Shown: positions 14,597 through 25,455 of the stretch, piece after piece
How the letters are laid out: each line of letters opens with the position of its first letter
Position numbering within the stretch: position 1 is the first letter of the stretch
DNA from: Bacillota bacterium
GTDB lineage: Bacteria > Bacillota > Clostridia > Lachnospirales > Lachnospiraceae
Assembly: GCA_023663285.1 (NCBI GenBank)
Contig: JAMPHT010000029.1
Coordinates: 1 to 42,245 of the forward strand
Direction: 5' to 3'
DNA: 42,245 nucleotides
The notes under the pieces: generated by a model
Told to the model about the DNA's origin: nothing
The model's input: only the letters and a program-made list of their open reading frames with translations
Databases searched by the model: none
Made by a program: the position numbers and the translations under genes

Positions 14597-16237
14597 TCAT
14601 TCTCGTAAGCTGGTTGCAGAGTTGATTTCATATGCTGCAGTGTCCTGCAGCGCCGCGGCCACAAATCCCTGAAACAGCGGATGGGGCCTGTTGGGGCGGG
14701 ACTTTAATTCCGGGTGGCCCTGAGTAGCCACATAAAAAGGATATTCCGTAAGCTCGCACATTTCTATGATGCGCCCGTCGGGGGAGGTCCCGGACAGACG
14801 CAGCCCCTTTTCCGTCAGGGCGGCCCGATAATCATTGTTTACCTCGTAACGGTGGCGGTGTCTCTCATAAATGGTCTCCTCGCCATAAAGAGCAAAGGCT
14901 TTGGACGCCTTGTCCAGCACACAGGGATATGCGCCCAGCCTTAAGGTGCCGCCGATGTCCTCCACTCCGTTCTGATCCGGCAGCAGTGCAATGACGGGAT
15001 GGGTGGTGTTAGGGTCAAGCTCGATGCTGTGGGCGTCGTTGTAGCCCAGCACATTTCGGGCATACTCCACAATGGTGAGCTGCATACCGAGACACAGGCC
15101 CAGCATGGGCTTTTTGTGGGTGCGGGCATAATTGATCGCCAGAATCTTGCCCTCAATGCCCCTGGAGCCGAAGCCGCCGGGGATCAGGACGCCGTTTACG
15201 TCCGACAGAAGCTCATCCACATTTTCAGGGGTCACCGTCTCGGAGTCGATCCACTTGATATGGACGGTGGTGCGGTTGCCGATGCCGCCGTGCTTTAAGG
15301 CTTCCACCACGCTGATATAGGCGTCGTGGAGGGAAACATATTTTCCCACCAGGGCGATCTGCACCTCGTTCAGCGGATGCTTCAGGTCATCCACCATTTT
15401 TTCCCAGTCGCTCAAATCCGGCTCAGGGCAGTCCAGATGCAGACATTCGCATACCGCCTGGGCAAGATGCTCCTTTTCCATGGCAAGGGGAGCCTCATAG
15501 AGATACTCCACGTCCAGATTCTGCAGCACCCGGCTGCTGGGGACATTACAGAACAGGGCAATTTTATCCTTGATGCCCTGCTCTAAGGGGTGCTCGCTGC
15601 GGCACACAATGATATCCGGCTGGATGCCCATTCCCTGTAAGTCCTTGACGCTGGCCTGGGTGGGCTTTGTTTTCAGCTCCTGGGAAGCATTCAGATAAGG
15701 AATCAGGGTGACATGGATCAGGATGGCGTTTTCGTGTCCCACATCATGCTGGAACTGTCTGATGGACTCCAGGAAGGGCTGACTTTCAATGTCGCCCACG
15801 GTCCCCCCCACCTCGATAATGGCGATCCGAGTGTCGGGGTCGGTAAAGTTCCGATAGAACCGGCTCTTGATCTCGTTGGTGATATGGGGAATGACCTGTA
15901 CGGTGCCGCCGCCGTAATCGCCCCGCCGCTCCTTCTGCAATACGGACCAATATACTTTTCCGGTGGTCACGTTGGAGTTTTTGTCAAGGCTTTCGTCGAT
16001 AAAGCGCTCGTAATGCCCCAGGTCCAGATCCGTCTCCGCGCCGTCGTCGGTGACGAATACCTCGCCGTGCTGGATGGGATTCATAGTGCCGGGGTCAATG
16101 TTGATATAGGGATCAAATTTCTGCATGGTCACCTTAAAGCCTCTGGCCTTCAGCAGCCGCCCCAGAGACGCCGCGGTGATTCCCTTTCCCAGACCGGAAA
16201 CTACGCCGCCTGTTACAAAAACGTATTTTACTGCCAT
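14597..16237 (-). CDS. pyrG: CTP synthase
   Basis: 546-aa enzyme making CTP from UTP, ATP and glutamine, the last step of pyrimidine nucleotide synthesis. The N-terminal synthetase domain opens with [15 protein letters not shown] (P-loop) and holds the [15 protein letters not shown] segment. The C-terminal class I glutamine amidotransferase domain carries the nucleophile elbow GLCLGMQ and a late His-Pro-Glu ([10 protein letters not shown]). Full family length. SD GAGGAG close to the ATG. It follows the DUF1846 gene on the same strand with an 80-bp gap holding a 9-bp hairpin. Confidence 0.97.
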   Translation of the reverse strand: MAVKYVFVTGGVVSGLGKGITAASLGRLLKARGFKVTMQKFDPYINIDPGTMNPIQHGEVFVTDDGAETDLDLGHYERFIDESLDKNSNVTTGKVYWSVLQKERRGDYGGGTVQVIPHITNEIKSRFYRNFTDPDTRIAIIEVGGTVGDIESQPFLESIRQFQHDVGHENAILIHVTLIPYLNASQELKTKPTQASVKDLQGMGIQPDIIVCRSEHPLEQGIKDKIALFCNVPSSRVLQNLDVEYLYEAPLAMEKEHLAQAVCECLHLDCPEPDLSDWEKMVDDLKHPLNEVQIALVGKYVSLHDAYISVVEALKHGGIGNRTTVHIKWIDSETVTPENVDELLSDVNGVLIPGGFGSRGIEGKILAINYARTHKKPMLGLCLGMQLTIVEYARNVLGYNDAHSIELDPNTTHPVIALLPDQNGVEDIGGTLRLGAYPCVLDKASKAFALYGEETIYERHRHRYEVNNDYRAALTEKGLRLSGTSPDGRIIEMCELTEYPFYVATQGHPELKSRPNRPHPLFQGFVAAALQDTAAYEINSATSLRE

Positions 16238-16270
16238 AAACTCCTCTTTTCTGCACTGCCCAAAGAGAAT

Positions 16271-16300
16271 GCCTGTGCCGGACAGTGCGGGGGCACAGGC
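16271..16300 (-). other. 9-bp hairpin between the DUF1846 gene and pyrG
   Basis: GCCTGTGCC (16271-16279) and GGCACAGGC (16292-16300) form a perfect stem with a 12-nt loop. It is followed on the minus strand by ATTCTCTTT, a weak U-rich tail. It may attenuate or process the transcript entering pyrG; no PyrR-like sequence is recognised. Confidence 0.5.
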
Positions 16301-16317
16301 AGCTTTGCCTATCTGGA

Positions 16318-17793
16318 TCAGTATCGTTTTTTTGCGGTCTGGACGGGCTCGCTGGTGAGATCCACGCCCAGCCGTTTGTATATCTTGATATCTACCTCGG
16401 AGAGCATGACCGAGGTGTGTACCTGACAGCCTTTTAGCTTTGGAAGCTGCTCAAGAGCCCGCTTGGCGTTGGCGTCCGCCACCGCCGCCAGGGAAAGTGC
16501 AATCAGGACCTCGTCCGTGTGAAGCCTGGGATTTTTCCCGCCCAGGTAGCGGACCTTCAGATCCTGGATCGGCTCGATGGCGTCCGGCTTGATCAGGTGG
16601 GTGTCGTGGTCGATGACTGCCAGATGCTTTAAGGCATTCAGCAGCAGCGCCGCGGAAGCGCCCAGGAAATCGGAGGTTTTGGAGGTGATGATCTCTCCGT
16701 CCGGCAGCTCAATGGCCGCCGTAGGGACCCCCAGCTTTTCCGCCCGCTGCCTGCAGGCAACGGTAACGTGCCTGTCGTCGGTGGTGATCTTGGCCTGCTT
16801 CATGAGCAGCTCGATCTTATATACTTCCGTTTCGGAGGCTTCATCCTTTACCACCTTGTTCAGGGTGTTGTAATATCGCCGGATGATTTCCATGTCGGAG
16901 GCATGGCAGCAGGCTTCATCGTCCAGAATGCAGTTCCCCGCCATATTTACGCCCATATCTGTGGGGGATTTATAGGGGTTGCTCCCGTATATGCCCTCAA
17001 AAATAGCGTTCAGTACAGGGAAGATCTCAATGTCCCGGTTATAATTTACAGTGGTCTCCCCGTAAGCCTCCAGGTGAAAAGGGTCGATCATGTTGACGTC
17101 GTTCAGGTCCGCAGTGGCAGCCTCATAAGCCAGGTTGATAGGATGCTTTAAGGGTATGTTCCAAATGGGAAAGGTCTCAAACTTGGCGTAGCCCGCCTTG
17201 ATTCCCCTGAGGTTATCGTGGTAGAGCTGGGAGAGGCAGGTGGCCATCTTACCGCTGCCGGGGCCGGGGGCGGTTATCACCACAAGGGGCCTTGTGGTTT
17301 CTATGTATTCATTCCGGCCGTAGCCGTTCTCGCTGACAATGAGGGGCACGTTGGAGGGGTAGCCTTCGATAGTATAATGGATATATACCTTTATGTTTTT
17401 CTTTTCCAGCTTGGCCTTGAACTGGTCGGCGCTGTTCTGGCCGGAGTAGTGGGTGATGACCACGCTGCCCACATACAGCCCCTTTTGCAGAAATTCCTCC
17501 CGCAGGCGCAGCACATCCACATCGTAGGTGATGCCTAAATCGCCCCGGACCTTGTTCTTTTCTATGTCCGCCGCGCTGATGACAATGACGATCTCCGCGC
17601 AGTCGGAGAGCTGCATCAGCATCTGCAGCTTTGAGTCCGGTGAAAAACCCGGAAGGACACGGGATGCATGGTAGTCGTCAAAAAGCTTCCCGCCGAATTC
17701 CAGATAAAGCTTGTCCCCGAACTGGCCGATGCGTTCCATAATGTGTTCAGACTGCATTTTCAGATATTTTTCATTGTCAAAACCGATCTTCAT
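16318..17793 (-). CDS. DUF1846-family protein
   Basis: 491-aa protein matching the DUF1846 family over its length, including a [21 protein letters not shown] start, a P-loop-like [17 protein letters not shown] segment (about residues 180-196) and a C-terminal segment ([16 protein letters not shown]). The family is widespread in Firmicutes and has crystal structures, but no established function; the glycine-rich loop suggests nucleotide binding. The frame extends 18 codons upstream, but ATG 17793, with AAAGG about 6 nt before it and the conserved [10 protein letters not shown] start, is preferred. Upstream of it lies the palindromic element at 17866. It is co-oriented with pyrG. Confidence 0.88.
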   Translation of the reverse strand: MKIGFDNEKYLKMQSEHIMERIGQFGDKLYLEFGGKLFDDYHASRVLPGFSPDSKLQMLMQLSDCAEIVIVISAADIEKNKVRGDLGITYDVDVLRLREEFLQKGLYVGSVVITHYSGQNSADQFKAKLEKKNIKVYIHYTIEGYPSNVPLIVSENGYGRNEYIETTRPLVVITAPGPGSGKMATCLSQLYHDNLRGIKAGYAKFETFPIWNIPLKHPINLAYEAATADLNDVNMIDPFHLEAYGETTVNYNRDIEIFPVLNAIFEGIYGSNPYKSPTDMGVNMAGNCILDDEACCHASDMEIIRRYYNTLNKVVKDEASETEVYKIELLMKQAKITTDDRHVTVACRQRAEKLGVPTAAIELPDGEIITSKTSDFLGASAALLLNALKHLAVIDHDTHLIKPDAIEPIQDLKVRYLGGKNPRLHTDEVLIALSLAAVADANAKRALEQLPKLKGCQVHTSVMLSEVDIKIYKRLGVDLTSEPVQTAKKRY

Positions 17794-17865
17794 TCTGCCT
17801 TTGTTCCTTTTCCGCGCTTCGTCTATGCCGCGGCGCAAACCAATCACTGAACCGCCGCAGGGCCG

Positions 17866-17900
17866 GAAGAATCCGCTCTGCGGATTCTTCTCGGAATGAT
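17866..17900 (-). repeat. REP-like palindromic element, copy B
   Basis: An 11-bp perfect stem (17866-17876 with 17880-17890) with a TCT loop, flanked by TCGGAATGAT (17891-17900). It is the reverse-orientation copy of the element at 10221-10254. It lies between the divergent DUF1846 and ftsH genes, 73 bp upstream of the chosen DUF1846 start. The remainder of 17794-18100 holds the ftsH promoter and otherwise nothing recognised. Confidence 0.75.
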
Positions 17901-18004
17901 TTAAATTATCTTAGACCATCTTCATTCCGTTCACACTTTTCATAATATCACAAAACTGCGGCGGTTGGAATAATAAAGTTTAGAATTCTTTCACATTTAT
18001 GCTA

Positions 18005-18033
18005 TTGATTTATCGACTGTTAATCTCTATAAT
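18005..18033 (+). promoter_or_regulatory. Promoter of ftsH
   Basis: TTGATT (18005-18010), 17-bp spacer, perfect TATAAT (18028-18033), giving a leader of about 60 nt. No CIRCE or CtsR-type heat-shock operator is visible. Confidence 0.75.
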
Positions 18034-18100
18034 AAAATAGGTTCTGTGCAACAAATAGTGGAAAATACCGATATTTGCAGAAAACAGAAATGGAGCTGCT

Positions 18101-20482
18101 ATGGACAATCAAATGAATCAATATGACAACGGGAACCGCGGAGGTTCGCCCGGCGGTGGAAATAACGGAAACGGAAATAACGGCGGGAACAACAGGAACG
18201 AGCCCCCGAAGTGGCCGGGTATCGTGACTTTGATCCTGGCGGTGCTGAGTGTGATCCTGCTCACTGTTTTTATTACAAATTTTCTTTTTGGAAGCATTAC
18301 GGAGGGGGAAGAGGTTTCTTATACCCGGTTCCTTCAGTATATCGAAGAGGATGCGGTGGAGAGCGTAGAGGTGCGTTCCACGGGGCAGGTGTATTTTACT
18401 CTGAAGTCAGATCCGAACCAGGAAAGCACCAATAATCAGTATCCTGGGCTTTTGCCGGGATTCTCCTTTTCCGGCTCACGGCAGGGATACCAGAGGAAAT
18501 ATTACGCCATGCTCATGGAGGATGGAAATACGCTGACAGCCCGGCTGGAGGAGCATGGCATCGACGGACATTATGTTCCCCAGAAGAACTCCACGTTGAT
18601 GGATATCCTGATATCCATCGTACTGCCGGTGGTGCTGATGGTGGTACTGATGAGCCTGCTGTTCCGCAAGATGGGCGGGGCTGGCGGTCCCATGGGCGTG
18701 GGGAAAAATAACGCAAAGGTCTATGTGCAGAAGGAGACGGGCGTTACCTTTAAGGATGTGGCCGGAGAGGACGAGGCAAAGGAATCTCTGGTGGAAGTGG
18801 TGGATTTCCTTCACAATCCCGGAAAATATTCCAAGATCGGCGCAAAGCTGCCCAAGGGCGCGCTGCTGGTGGGCCCTCCCGGAACAGGTAAGACCCTGCT
18901 GGCAAAGGCTGTGGCAGGGGAAGCCCATGTGCCCTTTTTCTCCCTGACGGGTTCTGATTTTATTGAGCTGTATGTAGGCGTGGGCGCAAGCCGTGTCCGG
19001 GATCTGTTCAAGGAAGCGAATAAGAATGCGCCCTGCATTATTTTTATCGACGAGATAGACGCTATCGGCAGGAGCCGTGATTCCAAGTACGGTGGCGGAA
19101 ACGAGGAGCGGGAGCAGACTCTGAACCAGCTGCTGTCGGAGATGGATGGCTTTGACACCTCCAAGGGAATCCTTGTGCTGGGCGCCACCAACCGTCCGGA
19201 GATCCTGGACAAGGCGCTGCTGCGTCCCGGACGTTTCGACAGAAGGATCATTGTGGACAAGCCGGATCTGAAGGGCCGTGTGGAAATACTCAAGGTGCAT
19301 TCAAAGGATGTGAAGATGGACGAGACGGTGGATCTGGACGCCATTGCGTTGGCAACCAGCGGCGCCGTGGGTTCCGACCTTGCCAATATGATCAACGAGG
19401 CGGCTATCAACGCCGTGAAAGAGGGCAGGGAATATGTCTGCCAGAAGGATCTGTTCAACGCAGTCGAGGTGGTGCTGGTAGGCAAGGAGAAAAAAGACCG
19501 CATCATGAGTAAGGAGGAGCGCAGGATCGTTTCCTATCATGAGGTGGGTCACGCGCTGATCAGCGCGCTGCAGAAAAATTCCGAGCCGGTGCAGAAGATC
19601 ACCATTGTTCCCCGCACTATGGGAGCGTTAGGGTATGTGATGCACGTGCCGGAGGAAGAGAAGTATCTGAACACCGAGGCGGAGCTTCGGGATATGCTGG
19701 TGAGCCTGGTGGGAGGGCGCGCCGCCGAGGAGATCGTGTTTGACACTGTGACCACGGGGGCGGCAAACGATATAGAAAAAGCTACGGACATTGCCCGGAA
19801 CATGGTGACCCGCTACGGTATGAGCAAGAAGTTCGGTCTTGTGGGGCTGGCTACGGTGGAGAGCCAGTATCTGGAGGGCAGGACGGAGCTGAACTGCAGC
19901 GATACCACGGCAGCGGCAATAGACGCGGAAGTGGTGGAGATTCTGGCGGAAAGCTATGAAAAGGCATTGGCGCTGCTTCGGGACAACCGTGACGTGATGG
20001 ATAAGCTGGCGGAATTCCTGATCGAGAAGGAGACCATTACCGGCAAGGAGTTCATGGAGATCTACCGTCGGGAAAAGGGAATTCCGGAGCCGGAGGATAA
20101 GAAAAAGGAAGCTGGAAACGCGGAAGATAAAATACCGTCGGTCATTGAAATGCCCGGTCCGGTAGCGGTTCCGGAGCCTGTGAGGATGCCGGAGCCGGGG
20201 CCTGCACAGCCGGATGCAGAAGCGAAAGCAGCCGGTGCAGGAGCGGAGCAGGTGCAGTCCGAACCCGCACAGCCACAGCCGCGATCGGAAACAGACGGTG
20301 CAGGAGCAGAGCAGGAGCAATCCGAACCCACGCAGCCGCAAGTACGATTGGAAACAGCCGAATCAGGAGACGCAGGAACAACCTCCGCGTCCGGAGGGCC
20401 AGCGGCTCCTGGAACACAGCCGGATGCCGGTCCTGTGGGGCGTTTTTCCAACGGCAGGATAGTATCTGACGACAGGAAATAA
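18101..20482 (+). CDS. ftsH: ATP-dependent zinc metalloprotease FtsH
   Basis: 793-aa membrane AAA+ protease that degrades misassembled membrane and some regulatory proteins. In order: a Gly/Asn-rich disordered N-terminus (1-35), TM1 (about 39-63), an extracytoplasmic domain, TM2 (about 166-190), the AAA+ domain with Walker A GPPGTGKT (259-266), Walker B IIFIDEID (314-321) and arginine fingers in [10 protein letters not shown] (374-383), then the M41 peptidase with HEVGH (481-485). From about residue 655 a 135-residue Pro/Glu/Gln/Ala-rich tail follows, longer than usual, with a tandem 21-aa repeat. SD GGAG 8 nt before ATG. uvrC follows after a hairpin. Confidence 0.97.
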   Translation: MDNQMNQYDNGNRGGSPGGGNNGNGNNGGNNRNEPPKWPGIVTLILAVLSVILLTVFITNFLFGSITEGEEVSYTRFLQYIEEDAVESVEVRSTGQVYFTLKSDPNQESTNNQYPGLLPGFSFSGSRQGYQRKYYAMLMEDGNTLTARLEEHGIDGHYVPQKNSTLMDILISIVLPVVLMVVLMSLLFRKMGGAGGPMGVGKNNAKVYVQKETGVTFKDVAGEDEAKESLVEVVDFLHNPGKYSKIGAKLPKGALLVGPPGTGKTLLAKAVAGEAHVPFFSLTGSDFIELYVGVGASRVRDLFKEANKNAPCIIFIDEIDAIGRSRDSKYGGGNEEREQTLNQLLSEMDGFDTSKGILVLGATNRPEILDKALLRPGRFDRRIIVDKPDLKGRVEILKVHSKDVKMDETVDLDAIALATSGAVGSDLANMINEAAINAVKEGREYVCQKDLFNAVEVVLVGKEKKDRIMSKEERRIVSYHEVGHALISALQKNSEPVQKITIVPRTMGALGYVMHVPEEEKYLNTEAELRDMLVSLVGGRAAEEIVFDTVTTGAANDIEKATDIARNMVTRYGMSKKFGLVGLATVESQYLEGRTELNCSDTTAAAIDAEVVEILAESYEKALALLRDNRDVMDKLAEFLIEKETITGKEFMEIYRREKGIPEPEDKKKEAGNAEDKIPSVIEMPGPVAVPEPVRMPEPGPAQPDAEAKAAGAGAEQVQSEPAQPQPRSETDGAGAEQEQSEPTQPQVRLETAESGDAGTTSASGGPAAPGTQPDAGPVGRFSNGRIVSDDRK
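20231..20356 (+). repeat. 63-bp tandem repeat coding for the FtsH tail
   Basis: Two adjoining 63-nt units (20231-20293 and 20294-20356) encode 21-residue repeats of the type GAGAEQ-x-QSEP-x-QPQ-x-R-x-ET. The repeat lies wholly in the low-complexity cytoplasmic tail, so copy-number change keeps the frame. Confidence 0.85.
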
Positions 20483-20505
20483 TATCCGGATATTGAAATC
20501 GGTTC

Positions 20506-20535
20506 GACGGTTCCTTCCCAAGGGAGGGAGCCGTC
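20506..20535 (+). terminator. 14-bp hairpin between ftsH and uvrC
   Basis: The 30 nt fold end to end into a 14-bp stem (two G-U pairs) with an AA loop, core GACGGTTCC/GGAGCCGTC. The following AATTCT is not a good U-tract, so it may be a partial terminator, an mRNA 3' stabiliser, or an attenuator that lets uvrC be read at a lower level. Confidence 0.55.
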
Positions 20536-20561
20536 AATTCTATGCGGGAGGAGTGCAGCTT

Positions 20562-22442
20562 ATGTTCAACTTTGAGGAAGAGCTCAAAAAGCTTCCGAAA
20601 GCGCCGGGAGTCTACATTATGAGAGACGACAAGGATGTCATATTGTATGTCGGTAAGGCTGTCAACCTGCATAACCGCGTGCGTTCTTACTTTCGGGAAA
20701 ATATCGGCCGGGGTCCTGCCATCGACAAGATGGTGACGCTGATCGCCCGGTTTGAGTATATTGTCACGGATTCGGAGCTGGAGGCTCTGGTTCTGGAAAA
20801 CAACCTGATCAAGGAAAATTCTCCCAAGTACAATACTCTTTTGAAGGACGATAAAACCTATCCCTATATCAAGGTGACGGTGGGGGAGGACTTTCCCCGT
20901 ATCCTTTTTTCCCGTACCATGAAGAAGGATAAGTCCAGATACTTCGGCCCCTATACCAGCGCGGCGGCAGTGCGGGACACCATAGACCTGTTGAGCAAGC
21001 TGTACTGTCTGCGGACCTGTAATCGCAGCCTGCCCAGGGATATCGGCCTGGAGCGTCCCTGCCTGAATTACCATATCAAACAGTGCCTTGCGCCCTGTAC
21101 GGGCCATGTAGACAAAGAACAGTACCGGGAGCAGGTGGATCAGGCGCTGGAATTCCTGAACGGAAATTATAATATGATCTTGAAGGAGCTGGAGGGAAAG
21201 ATGAAGGCCGCGTCGGAGAAGCTGGATTTTGAGGCGGCTGCGGGCTTTCGGGATCTGTACAACAGCGTGAAGCAGGTTTCTCAGAAACAGAAAATGACGG
21301 ACAACGTGGGGGAGGACAAGGATATCATCGCGCTGTATAAGCAAGAGGCAGAGGCGGTGGTGCAGGTGTTTTTTGTCAGGGATGGTAAGCTGATCGGCAG
21401 GGAACACTACTACATGACACACGTGTCAGATGGTGCTGAAGCAGAGATACTGGAAAATTTTGTAAAGCAGTTTTATGCGGGGACGCCTTTTATTCCGCGG
21501 GAGCTGATGCTGCAGTATGAGATAGAGGACGGAGAGCTGATAGAGAAGTGGCTTTCCGAGCGCAGAGGCGGCCGTGTTTACATCCGGGTGCCCAAGATCG
21601 GTTCCAAGGAAAGGCTGGTGGAGCTGGCGGCGGAGAATGCAAGACATATCCTGGAACAGGACAGGGAGAGGCTGAAGCGGGAGGAGGGCCGCACCATCGG
21701 CGCTGTGAAGGAAATAGCCAATATCCTGGGAATGGAGCGTATCGAGCGCATGGAGGCGTTTGATATTTCAAACATCAACGGCTTTGAAAATGTGGGCTCC
21801 ATGGTGGTGTTTGAAAAGGGAAAGCCCAAGCCCAGCGATTATCGCAAATTCCGTATCCGGACAGTGTCCGGTCCCGACGATTACGCCTGTATGCGGGAGG
21901 TGCTGACCAGAAGGTTCACCCACGGTATGGAGGAGCGGGAGGAACTGGAGGAGAAGGAGCTGGGCAATGAGTACGGAAGCTTTACCAGGTTTCCCGACCT
22001 TCTCATGATGGACGGCGGCAGAGGCCAGGTAAACATAGCGCTTTCCGTGCTGGATGAGCTGCACATCCACATTCCGGTCTGCGGCATGGTGAAGGACGAC
22101 AATCACCGCACCAGGGGTCTGTACTTTAACAATGTGGAGCTGCCTATCGACACTCATTCCGAGGGCTTTAAGCTGATCACCAGAGTGCAGGACGAGGCCC
22201 ACCGTTTTGCCATTGAATACCACCGTTCCCTGCGCAGCAAGGCACAGGTGAAGTCCGTGCTGGACGATATCCCCGGCGTGGGACCGGCCAGGAGAAAGGC
22301 GCTGATGCGCCATTTTAAGTCCATCCAGGACATAAAAAACGCATCTGTGGAGGAATTGTCCCGTATTCCGGAGTTGAACAGGAAAGCAGCGGAGGAGATA
22401 CGCCGCTTCTTTGACGGGGACCATGAGTCCGGACAGGAATGA
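20562..22442 (+). CDS. uvrC: Excinuclease ABC subunit C
   Basis: 626-aa nuclease of nucleotide excision repair, which makes the 3' and 5' incisions around lesions marked by UvrAB. The N-terminal GIY-YIG domain shows PGVYIM and [18 protein letters not shown] (residues about 12-45). A CNRSLPR and [13 protein letters not shown] cysteine region and a UVR motif ([15 protein letters not shown]) follow. The RNase H-like domain includes [23 protein letters not shown]-type sequence and [10 protein letters not shown]. Tandem helix-hairpin-helix motifs ([18 protein letters not shown]) close the protein. The frame runs up to 20493, but ATG 20562, with GGAGGAG about 10 nt upstream, matches the family start. 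Confidence 0.97.
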   Translation: MFNFEEELKKLPKAPGVYIMRDDKDVILYVGKAVNLHNRVRSYFRENIGRGPAIDKMVTLIARFEYIVTDSELEALVLENNLIKENSPKYNTLLKDDKTYPYIKVTVGEDFPRILFSRTMKKDKSRYFGPYTSAAAVRDTIDLLSKLYCLRTCNRSLPRDIGLERPCLNYHIKQCLAPCTGHVDKEQYREQVDQALEFLNGNYNMILKELEGKMKAASEKLDFEAAAGFRDLYNSVKQVSQKQKMTDNVGEDKDIIALYKQEAEAVVQVFFVRDGKLIGREHYYMTHVSDGAEAEILENFVKQFYAGTPFIPRELMLQYEIEDGELIEKWLSERRGGRVYIRVPKIGSKERLVELAAENARHILEQDRERLKREEGRTIGAVKEIANILGMERIERMEAFDISNINGFENVGSMVVFEKGKPKPSDYRKFRIRTVSGPDDYACMREVLTRRFTHGMEEREELEEKELGNEYGSFTRFPDLLMMDGGRGQVNIALSVLDELHIHIPVCGMVKDDNHRTRGLYFNNVELPIDTHSEGFKLITRVQDEAHRFAIEYHRSLRSKAQVKSVLDDIPGVGPARRKALMRHFKSIQDIKNASVEELSRIPELNRKAAEEIRRFFDGDHESGQE

Positions 22443-22485
22443 TCGTCCGGCCGAAGCCGATCGCTGAAACGGGTTTGTTCGGGAC

Positions 22486-22546
22486 TTCACATAAAGGTCA
22501 AAATGTGCTACACTTACAGGGATGGAAATTGCCGCCTTAAGGCGGC
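22486..22546 (+). promoter_or_regulatory. Promoter and palindrome upstream of hprK
   Basis: TTCACA (22486-22491), 17-bp spacer, TACACT (22509-22514), a moderate promoter. Beyond the start point lies a perfect 16-bp palindrome GCCGCCTTAAGGCGGC (22531-22546), ending just upstream of the ribosome binding site of hprK. It could be an operator or an mRNA hairpin. No cre-like catabolite site was recognised. Confidence 0.5.
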
Positions 22547-22568
22547 GCAATGAGAAGAGGAGACCGCC

Positions 22569-23510
22569 ATGGAGTATGTTACACTGACCCGTCTGATTGA
22601 AAAGATGAAACTGATGAATCTGACCCCTGAGGTCGACGTCAAGGGAATCAAGCTCAGACAGCCGGACATCAACCGCCCCGCCCTGCAGATGACGGGATAT
22701 CTGAAGCACTTTGACGCATCCAGACTTCAAATCATAGGCTTTGTGGAGCACAGCTATTTCAGCGAGCTGGAGGATTCCAGAAAGAAAGAGGTCTGTGACG
22801 GGCTGATGGACTATGACGTACCGGCGTTTGTATTCTGTCGGGAGCTGCAGCCGGACCCGATTTTTCTGGCGGAAGCTGTCGCCCACAAGATTCCTATTTT
22901 ATCTACAAAGAAAACCACATCCTCCTTTATGGCGGAGGCGATCAGATGGCTGAACGTAAAGCTGGCTCCCTGCATTTCCGTCCATGGCGTGCTGGTGGAC
23001 GTGTACGGCGAGGGAGTGCTGATCACCGGCGAGAGCGGGATCGGTAAGTCTGAGGCGGCTTTGGAGCTGGTAAAGAGAGGACACCGGCTGGTGACGGACG
23101 ACGTGGTGGAGTTGCGCAAGGTCAGCGACGATACGCTGATCGGTTCCGCGCCGGATGTGACGAAGCATCTGATCGAGCTGCGGGGTATCGGCATCGTGGA
23201 TATCAAAGCCCTGTTTGGCGCAAGCTCGGTGAAGGATACCTCCAATATCGACCTGGTGATCCGTCTGGAGGATTGGGACAAGGATAAGGAGTATGACAGG
23301 TTGGGCCTTGAGGATAATTATATCGAGTATCTGGGCAACAAGATCGTATGTCATAACATTCCCATCCGTCCCGGACGAAATCTGGCGGTGATATGCGAAT
23401 CTGCCGCCGTGAATCATCGACAGAAGAAGATGGGCTACAATGCGGCGCAGGAGCTTTATTCCAGGGTGCAGCACTCTCTGGCGAGAAAAAGGGATGAGGA
23501 CGACGAGTAA
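22569..23510 (+). CDS. hprK: HPr(Ser) kinase/phosphorylase
   Basis: 313-aa bifunctional enzyme that phosphorylates Ser46 of HPr and Crh when glycolytic intermediates are high and removes the phosphate when Pi is high, thereby steering carbon catabolite control. Walker A GESGIGKS is at 154-161. The following HRLVTDDVVE carries the catalytic Asp pair, and the signature ELRGIGIVDIKALFG is near 203-217. The N-terminal domain (1-130) is of normal size. SD AGGAG 7 nt before ATG. A Ser46-containing HPr-like partner is coded four genes downstream (27231). Confidence 0.96.
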   Translation: MEYVTLTRLIEKMKLMNLTPEVDVKGIKLRQPDINRPALQMTGYLKHFDASRLQIIGFVEHSYFSELEDSRKKEVCDGLMDYDVPAFVFCRELQPDPIFLAEAVAHKIPILSTKKTTSSFMAEAIRWLNVKLAPCISVHGVLVDVYGEGVLITGESGIGKSEAALELVKRGHRLVTDDVVELRKVSDDTLIGSAPDVTKHLIELRGIGIVDIKALFGASSVKDTSNIDLVIRLEDWDKDKEYDRLGLEDNYIEYLGNKIVCHNIPIRPGRNLAVICESAAVNHRQKKMGYNAAQELYSRVQHSLARKRDEDDE

Positions 23511-23568
23511 TATTAACAAAATAGAATCAACAAATGAACAGGATGAACATATGGAAGAGAGGGAAATC

Positions 23569-24507
23569 ATGAGTAATTACGCATTTGGAGTGGACATAGG
23601 AGGAACTACGGTAAAGATCGGCCTGTTTGACAGGGAGGGTCGTGTTCTGGACAAGTGGGAGATTCCCACCAACAAGGAAAATAAGGGTGTATCCATTATA
23701 CCTGACGTGGCCAAAAGCCTTCTGGAAAAAATGAAAGAGAAAGGCATTGAGGAGAAGGACCTTGCGGGCATCGGCGTGGGCGCGCCGGGATCTGTGGACG
23801 AAGAGGGGACTTTGTTAGGCGGCGCCGTCAACATCGGCTGGGATGCGTTTAACATACCCAAGGCGATGAACGCATATATTAATGTACCGGTGAAGGCGGC
23901 CAACGATGCAAATGCCGCAGCCTTCGGCGAGATGTGGCAGGGTGGCGGCAAGGGCTATGACAACATGGTGGCCGTGACCCTGGGGACCGGCGTGGGCGGC
24001 GGGATCATCATAAACGGAAGGCTCTTGAACGGCGTTACCGGAGCGGGCGGAGAGATCGGGCACATTCATCTGGAGGATAACGAGACGGAGGAATGTGGCT
24101 GTAAAAATAAGGGCTGCCTGGAGCAGTATGCGTCGGCAACCGGCATTGTGCGGCTGGCGAGAAGAAGGCTGGAAAAGGACGACGCTCCCAGCGTGCTGCG
24201 GGAGGAAGCATTATCCGCAAAAAGTGTGTTTGACGCAGTCAAGGCGGGGGACAGGGTGGCTATCGAGATCGCGGAGCAGTTCGGCGATTACCTTGGCAAG
24301 GGACTGGCAGCGGTTGCCGATGTGGTGAATCCTGAGATCTTTGTGATCGGAGGCGGCGTCTCCAAGGCGGGAGAGATCTTACTGACCTTTGTGGAGCCGA
24401 AGTTTCAGAAATATGTGTATGAGCAGTGCAGCGGAGCAAAATTTGCGCTGGCAAAGCTGGGAAATGACGCCGGTATTTATGGCACGGCAGGGTTGATACT
24501 CAGATAG
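23569..24507 (+). CDS. glcK: ROK-family glucokinase
   Basis: 312-aa sugar kinase, expected to phosphorylate glucose to glucose-6-phosphate. GVDIGGTTVKIGLFD (residues about 6-20) is the phosphate-binding start. TLGTGVGGGIIINGRL and GEIGHIHLE are the ROK signature, and CGCKNKGCLEQYAS has the three Cys that bind the structural zinc together with the upstream His. GGGVSKAGE near residue 265 is the adenosine region. The open frame begins within hprK at 23440, but ATG 23569 with a GAGGG ribosome binding site gives the family start. It lies 58 bp after hprK and 12 bp before murB, suggesting one operon. Confidence 0.93.
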   Translation: MSNYAFGVDIGGTTVKIGLFDREGRVLDKWEIPTNKENKGVSIIPDVAKSLLEKMKEKGIEEKDLAGIGVGAPGSVDEEGTLLGGAVNIGWDAFNIPKAMNAYINVPVKAANDANAAAFGEMWQGGGKGYDNMVAVTLGTGVGGGIIINGRLLNGVTGAGGEIGHIHLEDNETEECGCKNKGCLEQYASATGIVRLARRRLEKDDAPSVLREEALSAKSVFDAVKAGDRVAIEIAEQFGDYLGKGLAAVADVVNPEIFVIGGGVSKAGEILLTFVEPKFQKYVYEQCSGAKFALAKLGNDAGIYGTAGLILR

Positions 24508-24519
24508 GGATGGCGGGAA

Positions 24520-25455
24520 ATGATTAGTAAGGCAGTGATTCAGGCATTAGGAAGCTTTGTACCGGAGGAGGACATACGCCTGCAGGAGCCCATGGCAGGA
24601 CACACTACTTTTCGCATAGGAGGGCCGGCTGACTGCTTTGTGCAGATATCGAATAAAGAGCAGCTGATTCGGGTACAAAAATACTTAATGCAGGTGGAAG
24701 TGCCGTTTTTCATCCTGGGCAACGGCAGCAACCTGCTGGTCAGCGACGGGGGCTATCGGGGCGTCGTCCTGCAGATCGGCCCGAAGCTGAACCGGATAGA
24801 GGTGGAAGGAAGCGTGATCACCGCCCAGGCGGGAGCGCTTATGTCCCAGGTGGCGAAGGCGGCGCTGGAGCATGGCCTTGCGGGCCTGGAGTTCGCCTCC
24901 GGCATACCCGGCACCATAGGAGGCGGCGTTGTGATGAATGCCGGCGCCTATGACGGGGAGCTGAGCCGGGTGGTGACCCAGGTCAATGTGGTGAACAGCG
25001 CAGGCGAATGTATGGAGCTGGAAAATGACACCATGGAATTCGGCTACCGCACCAGTACCATCAAGAACAATCCTTTTACGGTGACGGAGGTGATCCTGAA
25101 GGCGGAGAAGGGTGACAGAGAACAGATCCAGGCAAAAATGGAAGAGCTGGCGGCGAGACGGCGGGAAAAGCAGCCGCTGGAATATCCCAGCGCAGGCAGC
25201 ACCTTCAAGCGGCCTAAAGGATATTTTGCGGGAAAGCTTATTATGGATGCAGGCTTAAGGGGCTTCCGCGTGGGCGGGGCAAGTGTGTCCGAGAAGCATT
25301 GCGGCTTTGTGGTAAATATGGGCAACGCCACGGCGGAGGACGTGCGGGATGTTATCAGCGAGGTACAGGAGCGCGTCAGGGAAAGGTTCAACGTGGATTT
25401 GGAGCCGGAGATCCTGTTTCTGGGATTCGGTGATTCGGGGGCAAAAGACAGATGA
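24520..25455 (+). CDS. murB: UDP-N-acetylenolpyruvoylglucosamine reductase
   Basis: 311-aa FAD enzyme that reduces enolpyruvyl-UDP-GlcNAc to UDP-MurNAc, the second committed step of peptidoglycan precursor synthesis. FAD-binding elements are HTTFRIGGPADCF (about residues 28-40) and FILGNGSNLLVSDGGYRG. The active-site region shows GLEFASGIPGTIGGGVVMNAGAYDGE, FGYRTS with its Tyr-Arg, and YPSAGSTFKRP with the catalytic Ser. The C-terminal Glu in LEPEILFLG is present. Its TGA stop overlaps the rapZ ATG (ATGA), so translation is coupled. Confidence 0.96.
   Translation: MISKAVIQALGSFVPEEDIRLQEPMAGHTTFRIGGPADCFVQISNKEQLIRVQKYLMQVEVPFFILGNGSNLLVSDGGYRGVVLQIGPKLNRIEVEGSVITAQAGALMSQVAKAALEHGLAGLEFASGIPGTIGGGVVMNAGAYDGELSRVVTQVNVVNSAGECMELENDTMEFGYRTSTIKNNPFTVTEVILKAEKGDREQIQAKMEELAARRREKQPLEYPSAGSTFKRPKGYFAGKLIMDAGLRGFRVGGASVSEKHCGFVVNMGNATAEDVRDVISEVQERVRERFNVDLEPEILFLGFGDSGAKDR

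Noticed and set aside
20493-20561. Longer UvrC start overlapping the hairpin after ftsH
   Set aside because: It would code through a 14-bp hairpin, lacks an SD, and does not match the [18 protein letters not shown]-type family start.
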